A stretch of 18,592 nucleotides of DNA from an uncultured Bacteroidales bacterium (GTDB lineage: Bacteria; Bacteroidota; Bacteroidia; Bacteroidales; Muribaculaceae). A program made the translations under genes and the position numbers. Numbering within the stretch: position 1 is the first letter of the stretch; each line of letters opens with the position of its first letter. Below, one piece after another: positions 1-7,484 of the stretch. Location of the stretch: the NCBI GenBank assembly GCA_900549375.1, contig URNY01000040.1, positions 1 to 18,592 of the forward strand, in the 5' to 3' direction. Under the pieces are notes generated by a model. That model did no database searches. It was not told the DNA's origin and saw only the letters and a list, made by a program, of their open reading frames with translations.

Positions 1-44
1 GCAAAGCCAACACACAGAATCAATATCTTATAGAGTGTTGCCAT
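1..44 (-). CDS. Start of a minus-strand gene, cut by the window edge
   Basis: Read on the minus strand, an ATG at 44-42 opens a frame translating as MATLYKILILCVGFA before the window ends. The hydrophobic stretch after a short lysine-containing start looks like the beginning of a signal peptide or membrane segment. A TAnnTTTG-type box (TAACTTTG, 55-48) ends only three bases before the ATG, which would give an almost leaderless message. A second box (TAATTTTG, 141-134) further upstream would give a leader of about 80 bases. With 14-15 residues visible the product cannot be named, and the start itself is uncertain. Confidence 0.4.
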   Translation of the reverse strand, partial: MATLYKILILCVGF

Positions 45-333
45 ACGCAAAGTTAGTAATAATAATCGACATTCGATGTGACAAATGTCCCATTAGAGCA
101 TGAAAGTTCAAAACGAGATTATTGCCCGTGCCGCAAAATTAATACAATTCTCGTTAAAACCATTACGTTGCCATGCGTAAAGTGCTTGAACTGAACTGAA
201 AGATTATCCCTTTATAGCGTGATTCTGCTATTGCATCCCCATTTTCCTGCCTTTCCCTTATGTTTTGACTACTATTTAACGGAGTTTGTACCTCGCTTGT
301 TTCACGAATCGGGTATAGTGTTGATTTTCAGTA
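45..333. other. Non-coding stretch with a 17-base near-repeat
   Basis: No convincing gene lies here. GTTGCCATACGCAAAGT at 37-53 recurs as GTTGCCATGCGTAAAGT at 167-183 with two transitions. On the minus strand each copy has the form ACTTTRCGYATGGCAAC, so the repeat covers the start codon of the leftmost gene. The upper copy runs into a stop after ATG GCA ACG. This could be a partial duplication of a gene start or a repeated protein-binding site. No matching promoter for the plus-strand gene at 334 was seen. Confidence 0.35.
134..141 (-). promoter_or_regulatory. Possible -7 box for the leftmost minus-strand gene
   Basis: TAATTTTG on the minus strand matches the Bacteroidota -7 consensus TAnnTTTG exactly. 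No good TTTG -33 box lies at the expected 19-21 base distance, so the call rests on one box. It would place the transcript start near 127 and give an 80-base leader ahead of the ATG at 44. Confidence 0.3.
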
Positions 334-735
334 GTGGTAAGCAATTCCTTGCAAAGACCCATTGAGGCCGGTTATCAATATTTCCGTAATGGCAGAAATA
401 TTATATATGGCGACTCAATAATTCTTAAAGATATAGATGTGCAGCATTTTGAGGAGATTGGTGTAGGCAAATACAGGGTCAATGACATGTTGTTTCTCTG
501 GGGTAAACCTTTCCTTAAAGACTCCTTGGATGTAGAAAATGCCAGATTTTATTATCATAGTCGTTTAGCCGCTGACAATAAGAATGTGTATTATGTTCGC
601 AAGCTGCTTGATGACATTGATGCTCCAACATTCCGACAGATAGATGACGATACATTTGAAGATAAGGACTATATCTATACTATAAAAGAAAAAGCTTGTG
701 GAGAGGAATATCCCTTTGTCAAAAAGAAAAAATAG
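334..735 (+). CDS. DKNYY-family-like protein, possibly 5'-truncated
   Basis: This 133-residue, charged, tyrosine-rich soluble protein carries the pattern of the DKNYY family. Short units such as ADNKNVYYVRKLL and FEDKDYIYT alternate with DID-x-x-TF/HFEEI segments, as in proteins with repeated D-K-N-x-V-Y-Y motifs. No signal peptide or membrane segment is visible. The only early start is a GTG at 334, and the frame is closed by a TGA at 322. The protein seems to begin inside a repeat unit, so the gene may be the 3' remnant of a longer one. It is followed after 7 bases by a small membrane-protein gene. DKNYY proteins are often found in accessory clusters, sometimes beside toxins, but a role here is inference. 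Confidence 0.6.
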   Translation: MVSNSLQRPIEAGYQYFRNGRNIIYGDSIILKDIDVQHFEEIGVGKYRVNDMLFLWGKPFLKDSLDVENARFYYHSRLAADNKNVYYVRKLLDDIDAPTFRQIDDDTFEDKDYIYTIKEKACGEEYPFVKKKK

Positions 736-742
736 AAGATAG

Positions 743-982
743 ATGAAAAAGTGGCAAAAAATAGTAGGTGTTATAACCTTTGGAGCGATTGGCATTTACG
801 AATTGCTCTTATGTGCCAATACCTATGTGGATTTGAAATATATAATAGAGCCATACGATATTCCTGATATAATCGGTAGGATGTATTTGAGGGCTGATGC
901 ATTGTCGGCATCCCTTTGGATTAATTATTTCATAGCACTTGTCCTGTTCATTTGTCTATGGAGGAAAGGAGGAAAGCGATGA
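743..982 (+). CDS. Small two-helix membrane protein
   Basis: The 79-residue product starts MKKWQK and has two hydrophobic segments, about residues 7-27 (IVGVITFGAIGIYELLLCA) and 59-74 (LWINYFIALVLFICLW), ending in a basic tail. This predicts an inner-membrane hairpin with both ends in the cytoplasm. It starts 7 bases after the DKNYY-like gene, and its TGA overlaps the ATG of the next gene (ATGA), so the three are probably translated as one unit. I do not recognise a family. The tight coupling suggests it works with its neighbours. Confidence 0.6.
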   Translation: MKKWQKIVGVITFGAIGIYELLLCANTYVDLKYIIEPYDIPDIIGRMYLRADALSASLWINYFIALVLFICLWRKGGKR

Positions 983-1377
983 AACTGACTGATAAGGAAA
1001 TAAATGCAATATTAAGCAAAAGCCAAGATGTAAGATATAGTTATTCGCTGAAACGGATTGCGGATAATGATTGCTTATGGATTCTGACAACAAAGGCTGG
1101 ACATTTTATCAGTATTCAGGAAGAAGGACAGAGTATGCTTCCTATTTGGCCTTTTCAAGAATATGCAGAAAACTATATCTCGGCTTTATCTAAAGACGAT
1201 GATTACATGACAATAAGATTTAGGCTTGAAAAATTCGCAGATGAACTGGTTGATTCTCTTTGTGAGAATGGAATGTCAATTTGCGTGTTTCCTGTTTCGG
1301 ATGGAGATAGAGGTAAAATTGTAGGTGTAAATACTTTCGCTGAAGATTTAGCCATTGAACTTGAAAACTATATGTGA
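979..1377 (+). CDS. DUF2750-like cytoplasmic protein
   Basis: I place the start at the ATG at 979 rather than an upstream TTG at 952. It overlaps the previous stop as ATGA and has an AGGAGG sequence 6 bases before it. The 132-residue product contains a long N-terminal helix, then RYSYSLKRIADNDCLWILTT, then a segment around LPIWPFQEYAENYI. The order (R-Y-x-Y-x-L-K-R-x-A-D, a tryptophan strand, then LP-x-WP-x-x-EYA) matches my recollection of DUF2750. The remainder is an acidic helix and two strands. DUF2750 is of unknown function; I recall it from accessory and immunity-type neighbourhoods. Family assignment is moderate, function unknown. Confidence 0.65.
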   Translation: MKLTDKEINAILSKSQDVRYSYSLKRIADNDCLWILTTKAGHFISIQEEGQSMLPIWPFQEYAENYISALSKDDDYMTIRFRLEKFADELVDSLCENGMSICVFPVSDGDRGKIVGVNTFAEDLAIELENYM

Positions 1378-1391
1378 AAGTTATAACAGAA

Positions 1392-1640
1392 TTACAAGCT
1401 GATTCCACCTCGCCCTCTGTCAATCTTCCAGTCATACCGACCTTCCGCGACATCGCCAACCTCATTGAGTGTGTGGCGATGTTTTATTTCATCAAAGGGC
1501 TGTCGGTGTTCCGCATAGCCACAGAGCCATGCGCCGACTGCTTTCTGCTGCTCGGAGGTCTCTCCGTAGCTCCGCATCACGCTCTTGATGTCGGCGGCTT
1601 CGGAGAGGAATAAGTTTGCCGCTGCTGGATTCTGTACTTT
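1392..1640 (-). pseudogene. Decayed minus-strand reading frame, family unknown
   Basis: On the minus strand a frame of 82 codons is open from 1640 to a TAA at 1394-1392 and reads like real protein, for example SEAADIKSVMRSYGETSEQQ, then VGAWLCGYAEHRQPFDEIKH. The upstream part of the frame begins right after a TGA and lacks an ATG. The first usable starts are GTG at 1580 and ATG at 1577, after protein-like sequence has already begun. That pattern suggests a gene that lost its 5' end. The plus-strand frame over the same bases (1374-1613) looks less protein-like. Base composition is visibly more GC-rich than the AT-rich genes to the left, which suggests a different origin. I cannot name the family. 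Confidence 0.35.
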
Positions 1641-1681
1641 TCATCGTTGTCAGAGGCCGTTTTTATGCGACATTCGTGAGA

Positions 1682-1695
1682 CCATTGAGCAATGG
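1682..1695. repeat. Short inverted repeat upstream of the sensor gene
   Basis: CCATTG and CAATGG, separated by AG, form a perfect 6-base inverted repeat about 37 bases upstream of the TAnnTTTG box at 1732. The position would suit an operator for the regulator gene, but a chance palindrome of this length is also quite possible. Confidence 0.25.
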
Positions 1696-1731
1696 ACACG
1701 GCATAATACCCCTAATGTCAGGAATTTTAGC

Positions 1732-1739
1732 TAACTTTG
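1732..1739 (+). promoter_or_regulatory. -7 box of the promoter for the TPR sensor gene
   Basis: TAACTTTG matches TAnnTTTG exactly and is followed by C, as is common in Bacteroidota promoters. It would place the transcript start about 30 bases before the ATG at 1776. No clear TTTG is present 19-21 bases upstream, so the promoter may be weak or activator-dependent. Confidence 0.5.
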
Positions 1740-1775
1740 CATTAGCATAGGCTGTTTGTCGGCCTGCTTTTTAAT

Positions 1776-3419
1776 ATGACTAAACGAAACTTTGTATCGA
1801 CATATAGTCTTTTATGGGTGCTTGTAATAGCTTTTATTACAGGCTCTGTATTTTCATGCACTGACAATTCGGAGTCAGAGAAACGGTTGACGAGTGCGGA
1901 GGCACTGATGAATCAGCATCCCGATTCGGCGTTGGTTATTCTGCAAGGCATAGACCGTTCATCCCTCAGTTCGGACAAGGGGAAAGCCCGATATGCGTTG
2001 CTGATGTCGCAGGCCCTCGATAAGAACTATATCGACACAACCACCTTTGATATCCTCCAGCCCGCGATTGATTATTACACTGATAAAGGCACTCCCGATG
2101 AAAAGCTAAAGACATTCTACTATCAGGGTCGTATCTATCAGAACAAGGGCGATGAAGATAACGCCATGCTTTCTTTCATAAATGCACGGGAAACAACGGG
2201 TGTTACCGACACCCTGACACTCGCGCACCTCCTTGTGGCTCAGGGGACATTATATTTAAGACAATATAAGACATCAGATTTTGTGTCGAATAATCTTGAA
2301 GCTGCAAAATTATACGGTTCTCTCGGCAAGCATATTCTTGAAATCGACAGCTATGCCAAAGCGTTGAACGGATATGTCATCATGGATGACAAAACGGCGG
2401 CAGATAGCGTCATGTCGGTCTGTGTCCCTTTGATAAGAGAATTTCCTGATGGCGAAGCGTCCCTGTTTCCGGCCATGCTGGGGTACACGATAGATTTTTG
2501 CTCCCCCGATGAAATAAAAACATTTTTAGACAATTACAAGGACATTGAGTTAGGACACGATGAAATTATGGATTTTGCCCGCGGCTATTCAAAAATCGGA
2601 GAGTTAGACAAGGCTTTGGAATTTATTTCATCAATCAGTCCTGCACCAAATACTCCTGATTCTTTGAAATATGCGACGGTAAAACTTGACATTCTTGAAA
2701 AACAAGGGAACTATGAGCAAGCATTGAGTTTATATAAGGACTACTCCGCGATGCTTGAACGATACCAGTATGAACTTCTCACCCAAGACTTGCTGTTCGC
2801 AGACAAGAAACACCAGCTTGAGGTGGATGTTCTGCAAGAGAGAACACAAAAGGAACGCTTCGTCTGGATTGCGCTCGGCGTCATACTGCTGCTGATAATC
2901 ATATATCAGATGTGGGTGAGGAAATTGAGGATTGAGCATGAGAATGATTTGCTTAAAATCCAGACCTTGCAGCAAAATCTTTTTGAAAACGGACAAAAAC
3001 AGAACGAGGCGAAAGAAAGAATCCAAAAATTGTTCCAGTCCCGTTTTCATCTTCTTGACGGACTCGCATCTTCTTACTATGAGTCAAAGGAAACCGGACA
3101 GGAACAGAAACGTATATTCGCGGAAGTGAAGGAATCCATCAACAATTTCAGCTCCGATGAAACGATTACGGAACTGACAGAAATTGTCAACGGATACAAC
3201 AACGGACTGATGGACCGTTTCAGAGCCGATTTCCCGAAATTGTCCCAATCACGCTTCCGGTTCGCCCTTTATCTTTTCTGCGGATTCTCCCTGCCTTCGA
3301 TCAGTATTTTCGCCGGCATGGAATTAAGGAATGTCTATGTCCATAAATCTCGCCTGAAGTCGCTAATTTCCGGTAGCGACTCTCCATACAAGGCAGAATA
3401 TCTCCGATATTTTGAGTAA
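1776..3419 (+). CDS. Membrane-anchored TPR sensor with C-terminal HTH-like domain
   Basis: The 547-residue protein has, in order: a hydrophobic export segment ending in a lipobox-like VFSC (Cys28); a helical repeat region from about 33 to 350 with TPR-like pairs (YYQGRIYQNKGDEDNAMLSF, later a YEQALSLY segment); a transmembrane helix at about 363-380; a coiled coil at about 385-425; and a C-terminal domain whose last part (about 492-530, RFRFALYLFCGFSLPSISIF, then VYVHKSRLKSLI) resembles the degenerate helix-turn-helix of a common Bacteroidota family of TPR regulators. I infer that the TPR part lies in the periplasm, the last 165 residues lie in the cytoplasm, and ligand binding is relayed to DNA. 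The next promoter downstream carries repeated half-sites, making that operon the likely target. It has no kinase or receiver domain. The DNA-binding assignment is inferred from family resemblance. Confidence 0.75.
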   Translation: MTKRNFVSTYSLLWVLVIAFITGSVFSCTDNSESEKRLTSAEALMNQHPDSALVILQGIDRSSLSSDKGKARYALLMSQALDKNYIDTTTFDILQPAIDYYTDKGTPDEKLKTFYYQGRIYQNKGDEDNAMLSFINARETTGVTDTLTLAHLLVAQGTLYLRQYKTSDFVSNNLEAAKLYGSLGKHILEIDSYAKALNGYVIMDDKTAADSVMSVCVPLIREFPDGEASLFPAMLGYTIDFCSPDEIKTFLDNYKDIELGHDEIMDFARGYSKIGELDKALEFISSISPAPNTPDSLKYATVKLDILEKQGNYEQALSLYKDYSAMLERYQYELLTQDLLFADKKHQLEVDVLQERTQKERFVWIALGVILLLIIIYQMWVRKLRIEHENDLLKIQTLQQNLFENGQKQNEAKERIQKLFQSRFHLLDGLASSYYESKETGQEQKRIFAEVKESINNFSSDETITELTEIVNGYNNGLMDRFRADFPKLSQSRFRFALYLFCGFSLPSISIFAGMELRNVYVHKSRLKSLISGSDSPYKAEYLRYFE

Positions 3420-3428
3420 TTCGCCTGT

Positions 3429-3508
3429 ATGCAAGGTGATGCAAGAAAATATTTTTGACCTCTATTGATTATCAGCAACTTATAAGAGCAGATGCAAGGT
3501 GATGTAGT
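3429..3508 (+). promoter_or_regulatory. Tandem ATGCAAG half-sites, probable operator
   Basis: ATGCAAG occurs at 3429-3435 and 3439-3445, and again at 3492-3498 with a variant ATGTAGT at 3502-3508. Within each pair the copies are 10 bases apart, one helical turn. The two pairs are 63 bases apart, six turns. The second pair abuts the TTTG -33 box of the following promoter. This is the geometry of an activator binding direct repeats on one face of the helix. The regulator gene ends 10 bases upstream and is the obvious candidate to bind it. Confidence 0.6.
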
Positions 3509-3538
3509 TTGAGGTGTCCTTGGATTGGAGTAATTTTG
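3508..3538 (+). promoter_or_regulatory. Consensus Bacteroidota promoter
   Basis: TTTG at 3508-3511, then exactly 19 bases, then TAATTTTG at 3531-3538, matches both boxes of the consensus TTTG-N19-TAnnTTTG. Transcription should start near 3545, about 20 bases before the ATG at 3565. It probably serves at least the genes through 5212. Confidence 0.75.
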
Positions 3539-3564
3539 CATTGTAAAACAACCAAAAATTACTC

Positions 3565-4014
3565 ATGAAAGAATCCCTCAAATACGGACTCCTGACAGGT
3601 CTTGGATATTGCGCGATTGTCGGCGTGATACACCTCGTGGGCCTGTGCATAGGATACATTGCCGGAGGTGTTGACAACTTCCTTTATTCATCGAGGCTCT
3701 ATATGTATTTTGCGGTCGCCGGATTGTGCGGCTCATTCATCTGCGGTTTCCTTTATCCGATAATTCTGTCGAGATATGTATCACGGTATATGTCGGAATA
3801 TCCCGATGTCCCGACTCACTATATAAAGGAGATTAGTCGCGGGAAACTATTGTCAAACTATTATCATATCATTGCTCTGGTATGTATAATCTGCGGCGTC
3901 GGGTTCCTGCACTCGATTGACAGATTTCCCCTGTTGGTGTGCGTTCTTTTGTCTGGTGGCTTATTATTCCTGTTCTTATACATCAAGAATAAAAAACGCT
4001 ATCAAAACATATAA
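3565..4014 (+). CDS. Four-helix inner-membrane protein
   Basis: The 149-residue product has four hydrophobic segments: about 8-33 (GLGYCAIVGVIHLVGLCIGY), 45-70 (LYMYFAVAGLCGSFICGFLY), 100-116 and 123-140 (FPLLVCVLLSGGLLFLFLYI). A hydrophilic loop at about 75-97 separates the pairs and the tail is basic. The pattern resembles small DUF4199-type Bacteroidota membrane proteins, but I cannot confirm the family. It is the first gene after the consensus promoter and the ATGCAAG sites and lies 26 bases before a lipoprotein gene. No catalytic residues are evident; a partner or accessory role is inference. Confidence 0.7.
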   Translation: MKESLKYGLLTGLGYCAIVGVIHLVGLCIGYIAGGVDNFLYSSRLYMYFAVAGLCGSFICGFLYPIILSRYVSRYMSEYPDVPTHYIKEISRGKLLSNYYHIIALVCIICGVGFLHSIDRFPLLVCVLLSGGLLFLFLYIKNKKRYQNI

Positions 4015-4040
4015 ATCATTTAAGATAAACCGTAAATAGT

Positions 4041-4772
4041 ATGATAACGAGAAAACTATTATTAACCGCTGTGTTCGGAGTAGGCGCACTCCTTGTCGGG
4101 TGTAGCGATGACAATACAGTTTTCAATGAGCCGGAAGTGATCAGAGCATACGAAACTGATGCGCAGGTAATGGCTCAGTTTGTAGAAGTTGACCGAACTA
4201 CTGGCACTTATGTTCTTAACCCGGATAAGAAGGTGACAGCCTCCGATTATATACTCAATCGAAGCAGGGAAGAACTTATGGCTGTTAACCAGATTAACAG
4301 AAATAGTTTCATCAAAGAAATGGAGGCTGTAAACCGCCAACTTTCGGCAGCAAAACGTTCCGGAATGGCAAGTGCCTTTGTTTACTCCACACAGACATCA
4401 AACCTCGTTATTGATGGCAATGATGATGATTCATTCCAGATCGCAAAACTTGACGATAATGCTAATTGTTTGAGTCGAGTTGCCTCTTTGACTTTAGAGA
4501 ATGGCAAAAACCGGAGTACCAGTTTCTTCACTCATTCAGACATGACAATGACCGTTAATTCCGGAAGCGGCTCTATATTCTATTGTGCGCAGGTATCGCT
4601 GGGAGATCAGAGCAATGAAAATGCCGAGATTGTCTTCATATCGGGTGTAAAATCTGTTATCCCTGATCATTCCTATCTGCTTATCGCACCGGCAATACTT
4701 GACGGAAATAAAACCATAAGCGGAATAGCATTAATCGGCGATGGCAATGTAACTGTTTCTATTGCATTATGA
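4041..4772 (+). CDS. Secreted lipoprotein of unknown function
   Basis: MITRKLLLTAVFGVGALLVGC is a clear lipoprotein signal, with Cys21 as the acylation site. It is followed by SDDN, the acidic start often seen on surface-exposed Bacteroidota lipoproteins. The 243-residue protein then has a helical, charged part (about 35-110) and a strand-rich C-terminal half (about 120-243) with alternating hydrophobic residues, suggesting a small beta domain. I do not recognise a family. Its stop codon overlaps the ATG of the next lipoprotein gene by 4 bases (ATGA), so the two are translationally coupled. Given the receptor-like barrel gene downstream, a role at the outer membrane is likely. Confidence 0.75.
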   Translation: MITRKLLLTAVFGVGALLVGCSDDNTVFNEPEVIRAYETDAQVMAQFVEVDRTTGTYVLNPDKKVTASDYILNRSREELMAVNQINRNSFIKEMEAVNRQLSAAKRSGMASAFVYSTQTSNLVIDGNDDDSFQIAKLDDNANCLSRVASLTLENGKNRSTSFFTHSDMTMTVNSGSGSIFYCAQVSLGDQSNENAEIVFISGVKSVIPDHSYLLIAPAILDGNKTISGIALIGDGNVTVSIAL

Positions 4773-5212
4773 AGCTTTTGAATTATCTTACATTGACTTT
4801 GGTTACATTCGTTCTCGTTTCATGTGAGGAACGAACCGGTTATTATACCAATGAGCAGCAAGAAATAATTGCGAAACTGACTGCGAATGAATGGAGATTG
4901 GCCTATGAACATATCCCAAACTTTGAACCTGATGAACTTCAAGAAGAAGGATGGGTATATAAATTCAATGCTAATGGCACAGGTTCATTCAAATGGATGA
5001 AATGGGAAGACGGAAGTATCAATGACGAACCTACATATTTTCATTGGACTTTCACAACTGATAATTTCAATGTAATATACATTGACAAAACGGAGAGGTT
5101 CTTTTTGATAGATAAACTGACAGCAAAAGAATTATGGGTTTATAACTCATATCAAGACCCTGTATTGTATCCAAATGCCGATGAAGTGTTTTGGAAATTT
5201 ATAGCACAATGA
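4769..5212 (+). CDS. Lipocalin-like lipoprotein
   Basis: The 147-residue product begins with a signal peptide and lipobox (VLVSC, Cys19). The mature part has the layout of Bacteroidota lipocalin-like lipoproteins. A helix leads to a W-x-L strand (NEWRLAYEHI), then a G-x-x-Y-K-F-x-x-x-G-x-G strand, a tryptophan-rich middle strand (YFHWTF), and a late strand LTAKELWVYN. It resembles the lipoprotein at 9628-10113 in size and strand order, so the two may be distant paralogues bracketing the barrel genes. A small beta-barrel that binds a hydrophobic or peptide ligand is a plausible guess, not shown. It is coupled by ATGA overlap to the gene before it. Confidence 0.7.
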   Translation: MKLLNYLTLTLVTFVLVSCEERTGYYTNEQQEIIAKLTANEWRLAYEHIPNFEPDELQEEGWVYKFNANGTGSFKWMKWEDGSINDEPTYFHWTFTTDNFNVIYIDKTERFFLIDKLTAKELWVYNSYQDPVLYPNADEVFWKFIAQ

Positions 5213-5280
5213 TTTGGTTATACTTAGAATGACAGTATTAAACGTAAAGAAAAGGAGAGAAGTATATATCGAATTTTGTC

Positions 5281-5309
5281 ATTGTCGAATCCGATAGCCT
5301 TGCGACAAT
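5281..5309 (+). repeat. Inverted repeat in the 127-base gap before the receptor gene
   Basis: ATTGTCG (5281-5287) and CGACAAT (5303-5309) can form a 7-base-pair stem with a 15-base loop, 30 bases before the receptor start. There is no run of T after it, so it is unlikely to be a terminator. It might tune expression of the receptor relative to the lipoproteins. A separate promoter in this gap is not clear. Confidence 0.3.
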
Positions 5310-5339
5310 AAGCAAAAGCGACGAACAAATAGGTCACTT

Positions 5340-7439
5340 ATGAATAACCGTATCATTACAACAATATACTGCGCCATTATTACAATAGCGGCGATAGCGC
5401 AGACCGAATCGCCCGACAGCGTAAAGACACGAGAACTTGACGAGGTGGTTGTCGAAGCCCAGATGCAGCGCACTAACGCTACATCTTCAACATATACTCC
5501 GACCACAAGACAGAAATCGTCCGCGCAAAACGCCATTGACCTTTTGCGACAGCTCGCCATTCCGCAAATCAACATCAATCTTGTTGACAATGCGGTTACG
5601 ACACCAAGCGGTCAGAATGTCGCGGTCTATATCAACTATATCCCTGCATCGGCAGAGGAAATCGAGGGCATTATGACATCTGATGTGCGGCGTGTCGAAT
5701 ATCTCGATTTTCCTACCGACCCTCGTTTTCAGGGCAACGAGCATGTAGTCAATTTCATCATGCAGAAATACGAATACGGCGGCTATACCAAAGCGATGGT
5801 AAATGAAAATTTCCTTGTGGGAAAACTGTCAAGCCGTGCTTCGATATATTCAAAGTTCGCATATAAGCGAATGACATACGATTTATATGCCGGTGCATCG
5901 AACCACGACATCAAACATTCAGGTACGTCAACCATTGGGAACTATGCTCTTGGAAACGCTGACGGCGAGCCTTATCTTATCACGCGAAACGAAATATTCG
6001 ACAATTCTCATTTCAAGTATAACCAGTACCCGGTTACGTTCAGAGCCATATACGATTCTGACAAAGTGCAGATAGCAAACACTGTCGGCTTTAACTTCGA
6101 CCAGTCACCGACGGCTGAAACTTCCGGCAAGCTGTCGTTTGTACCCCGACAGGCAGAAGACTACTCATACAGCAGATACGAACCTTACACCAGCCGCTAT
6201 CTTGTATGGTCAGGCAATTACTATTTCATTCTGCCCCGAAATTTCCATCTGAGCGTTTCGCCCAGCATAAATTACGGACACACCAACAACAATTACCGCT
6301 ATCAGACATCAGCAACCGATGCCATAGTAAATGACTCCAAGGAAAATGTATGGCAGTTCAGGGGAAGCGCCACTCTTTACAAGATATTCACAGACAGACA
6401 AAACGGCTTCTTCCGCGCTTATTACGGTTCCACTTCCAATGATGTGAGCTATTTAGGCACATCTCTTTACGACAATGATTTTCTCGACACATACGCCGGG
6501 GCTGCACTCGGTTATAACTTTTCCGACAATCAATGGAATGTCAGTGCTGATGTTGCCCTGCAATGGGAGAAGAACAAAATCAACGACCAATCCGTTTCAG
6601 AAATTTATCCTCTTGTAAATGTATCAGCCGGATTTTCTCCCTCGCAGAAACATTCTTTCCGCGCATACTTCCATTTCGGCGCGAACTATCCCGGTGCAAG
6701 CGAGAAAACGCCGAATATATTACAACAGAACGAGCTGATGTACTATACCGGCAATCCCGAAATCGGACTTTCCAGACAGGTTACATTCAATCTGTCTTAC
6801 AACTGGATGCCGTCAAACAAATTCTCGGCTTCAGCTTTTGCCCAATACTTCGGAGAGTACAACCTGTATGTGCCCGTTTACAAGCCATACAATGACGGTG
6901 CAGCTCTGCTTCGTGGATTTGAAACCGATGGCGACTACAATCGCACTCAAATCGGAATGTCGTTTAATTACAAACTGTTGAGCGGCAATTTGCAACTTGC
7001 CGCCTCACCCTCAATTTCATTCTATCGTATGACTGGACTGTTTGACATTAGTCGAAGTCCGTTCACTTGCAACACATCGGCTACATATTATCTTGGTAAC
7101 TTCTACTTTCAGGCATCATATCAGACAAGAAACCTTACTGTGCAGGGCAACCGTGGAGTAATATATAAAGACCGTGATTTCTACCAGATACTCGCAGGGT
7201 GGAGCCGGGCGAACTGGAATATTCGGGTAAGCTCCATGAATATTTTCCGCAACGACTGGCTGTGCGCCACTAATACATTAGATGCTCCTTTATACTCAGA
7301 AACGCGCTTTGTCGATGGTAACAATTTTCATCGCCGACTCAACTTGTCTGTAACATACACGTTCGGATATGGTAAGAAAGTGCAGCGAGGTAACGAAGTC
7401 GGCGAACAGTCAGGTGCAAGTTCAGCTATTATGAAATAA
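5340..7439 (+). CDS. TonB-dependent-receptor-like outer-membrane barrel
   Basis: The 699-residue protein starts with a signal peptide (about 1-20, ending AIAQ). It continues with a plug-like domain opening with RELDEVVVEAQ (about 31-41) and including DLLRQL, VYINYIPASAEEI and DVRRVEYLDFPTDPRF, then a long barrel of alternating aromatic strands ending near VTYTFGYGKK. The last 25 residues are polar and probably outside the barrel. This is the pattern of the compact Bacteroidota outer-membrane beta-barrel family that pairs a TonB-type plug with a barrel of about 550 residues. It lacks the N-terminal carboxypeptidase-regulatory-like domain of SusC proteins, and no SusD gene is adjacent, so glycan import is not indicated. 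Substrate unknown; peptides or signalling with the TPR sensor are possible. It lies upstream of the porin-like and protease genes with short gaps. Confidence 0.8.
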   Translation: MNNRIITTIYCAIITIAAIAQTESPDSVKTRELDEVVVEAQMQRTNATSSTYTPTTRQKSSAQNAIDLLRQLAIPQININLVDNAVTTPSGQNVAVYINYIPASAEEIEGIMTSDVRRVEYLDFPTDPRFQGNEHVVNFIMQKYEYGGYTKAMVNENFLVGKLSSRASIYSKFAYKRMTYDLYAGASNHDIKHSGTSTIGNYALGNADGEPYLITRNEIFDNSHFKYNQYPVTFRAIYDSDKVQIANTVGFNFDQSPTAETSGKLSFVPRQAEDYSYSRYEPYTSRYLVWSGNYYFILPRNFHLSVSPSINYGHTNNNYRYQTSATDAIVNDSKENVWQFRGSATLYKIFTDRQNGFFRAYYGSTSNDVSYLGTSLYDNDFLDTYAGAALGYNFSDNQWNVSADVALQWEKNKINDQSVSEIYPLVNVSAGFSPSQKHSFRAYFHFGANYPGASEKTPNILQQNELMYYTGNPEIGLSRQVTFNLSYNWMPSNKFSASAFAQYFGEYNLYVPVYKPYNDGAALLRGFETDGDYNRTQIGMSFNYKLLSGNLQLAASPSISFYRMTGLFDISRSPFTCNTSATYYLGNFYFQASYQTRNLTVQGNRGVIYKDRDFYQILAGWSRANWNIRVSSMNIFRNDWLCATNTLDAPLYSETRFVDGNNFHRRLNLSVTYTFGYGKKVQRGNEVGEQSGASSAIMK

Positions 7440-7484
7440 TCCACACCAATATTAACGGTATTAATAACATAAAAATAACTTAAA

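Noticed and set aside
1374..1613. Plus-strand 79-codon frame with GTG overlapping the DUF2750-like stop
   Set aside because: The coupling is attractive, but the translation looks like the reverse shadow of the better minus-strand frame and has no family resemblance.
3530..3539. GTAATTTTGC matches the GTAnnTTTGC core of CTnDOT target sites
   Set aside because: The same bases form the -7 box of a consensus promoter, which explains them. Nothing shows an insertion here and the integrase is not shown to be IntDOT-like in target choice.
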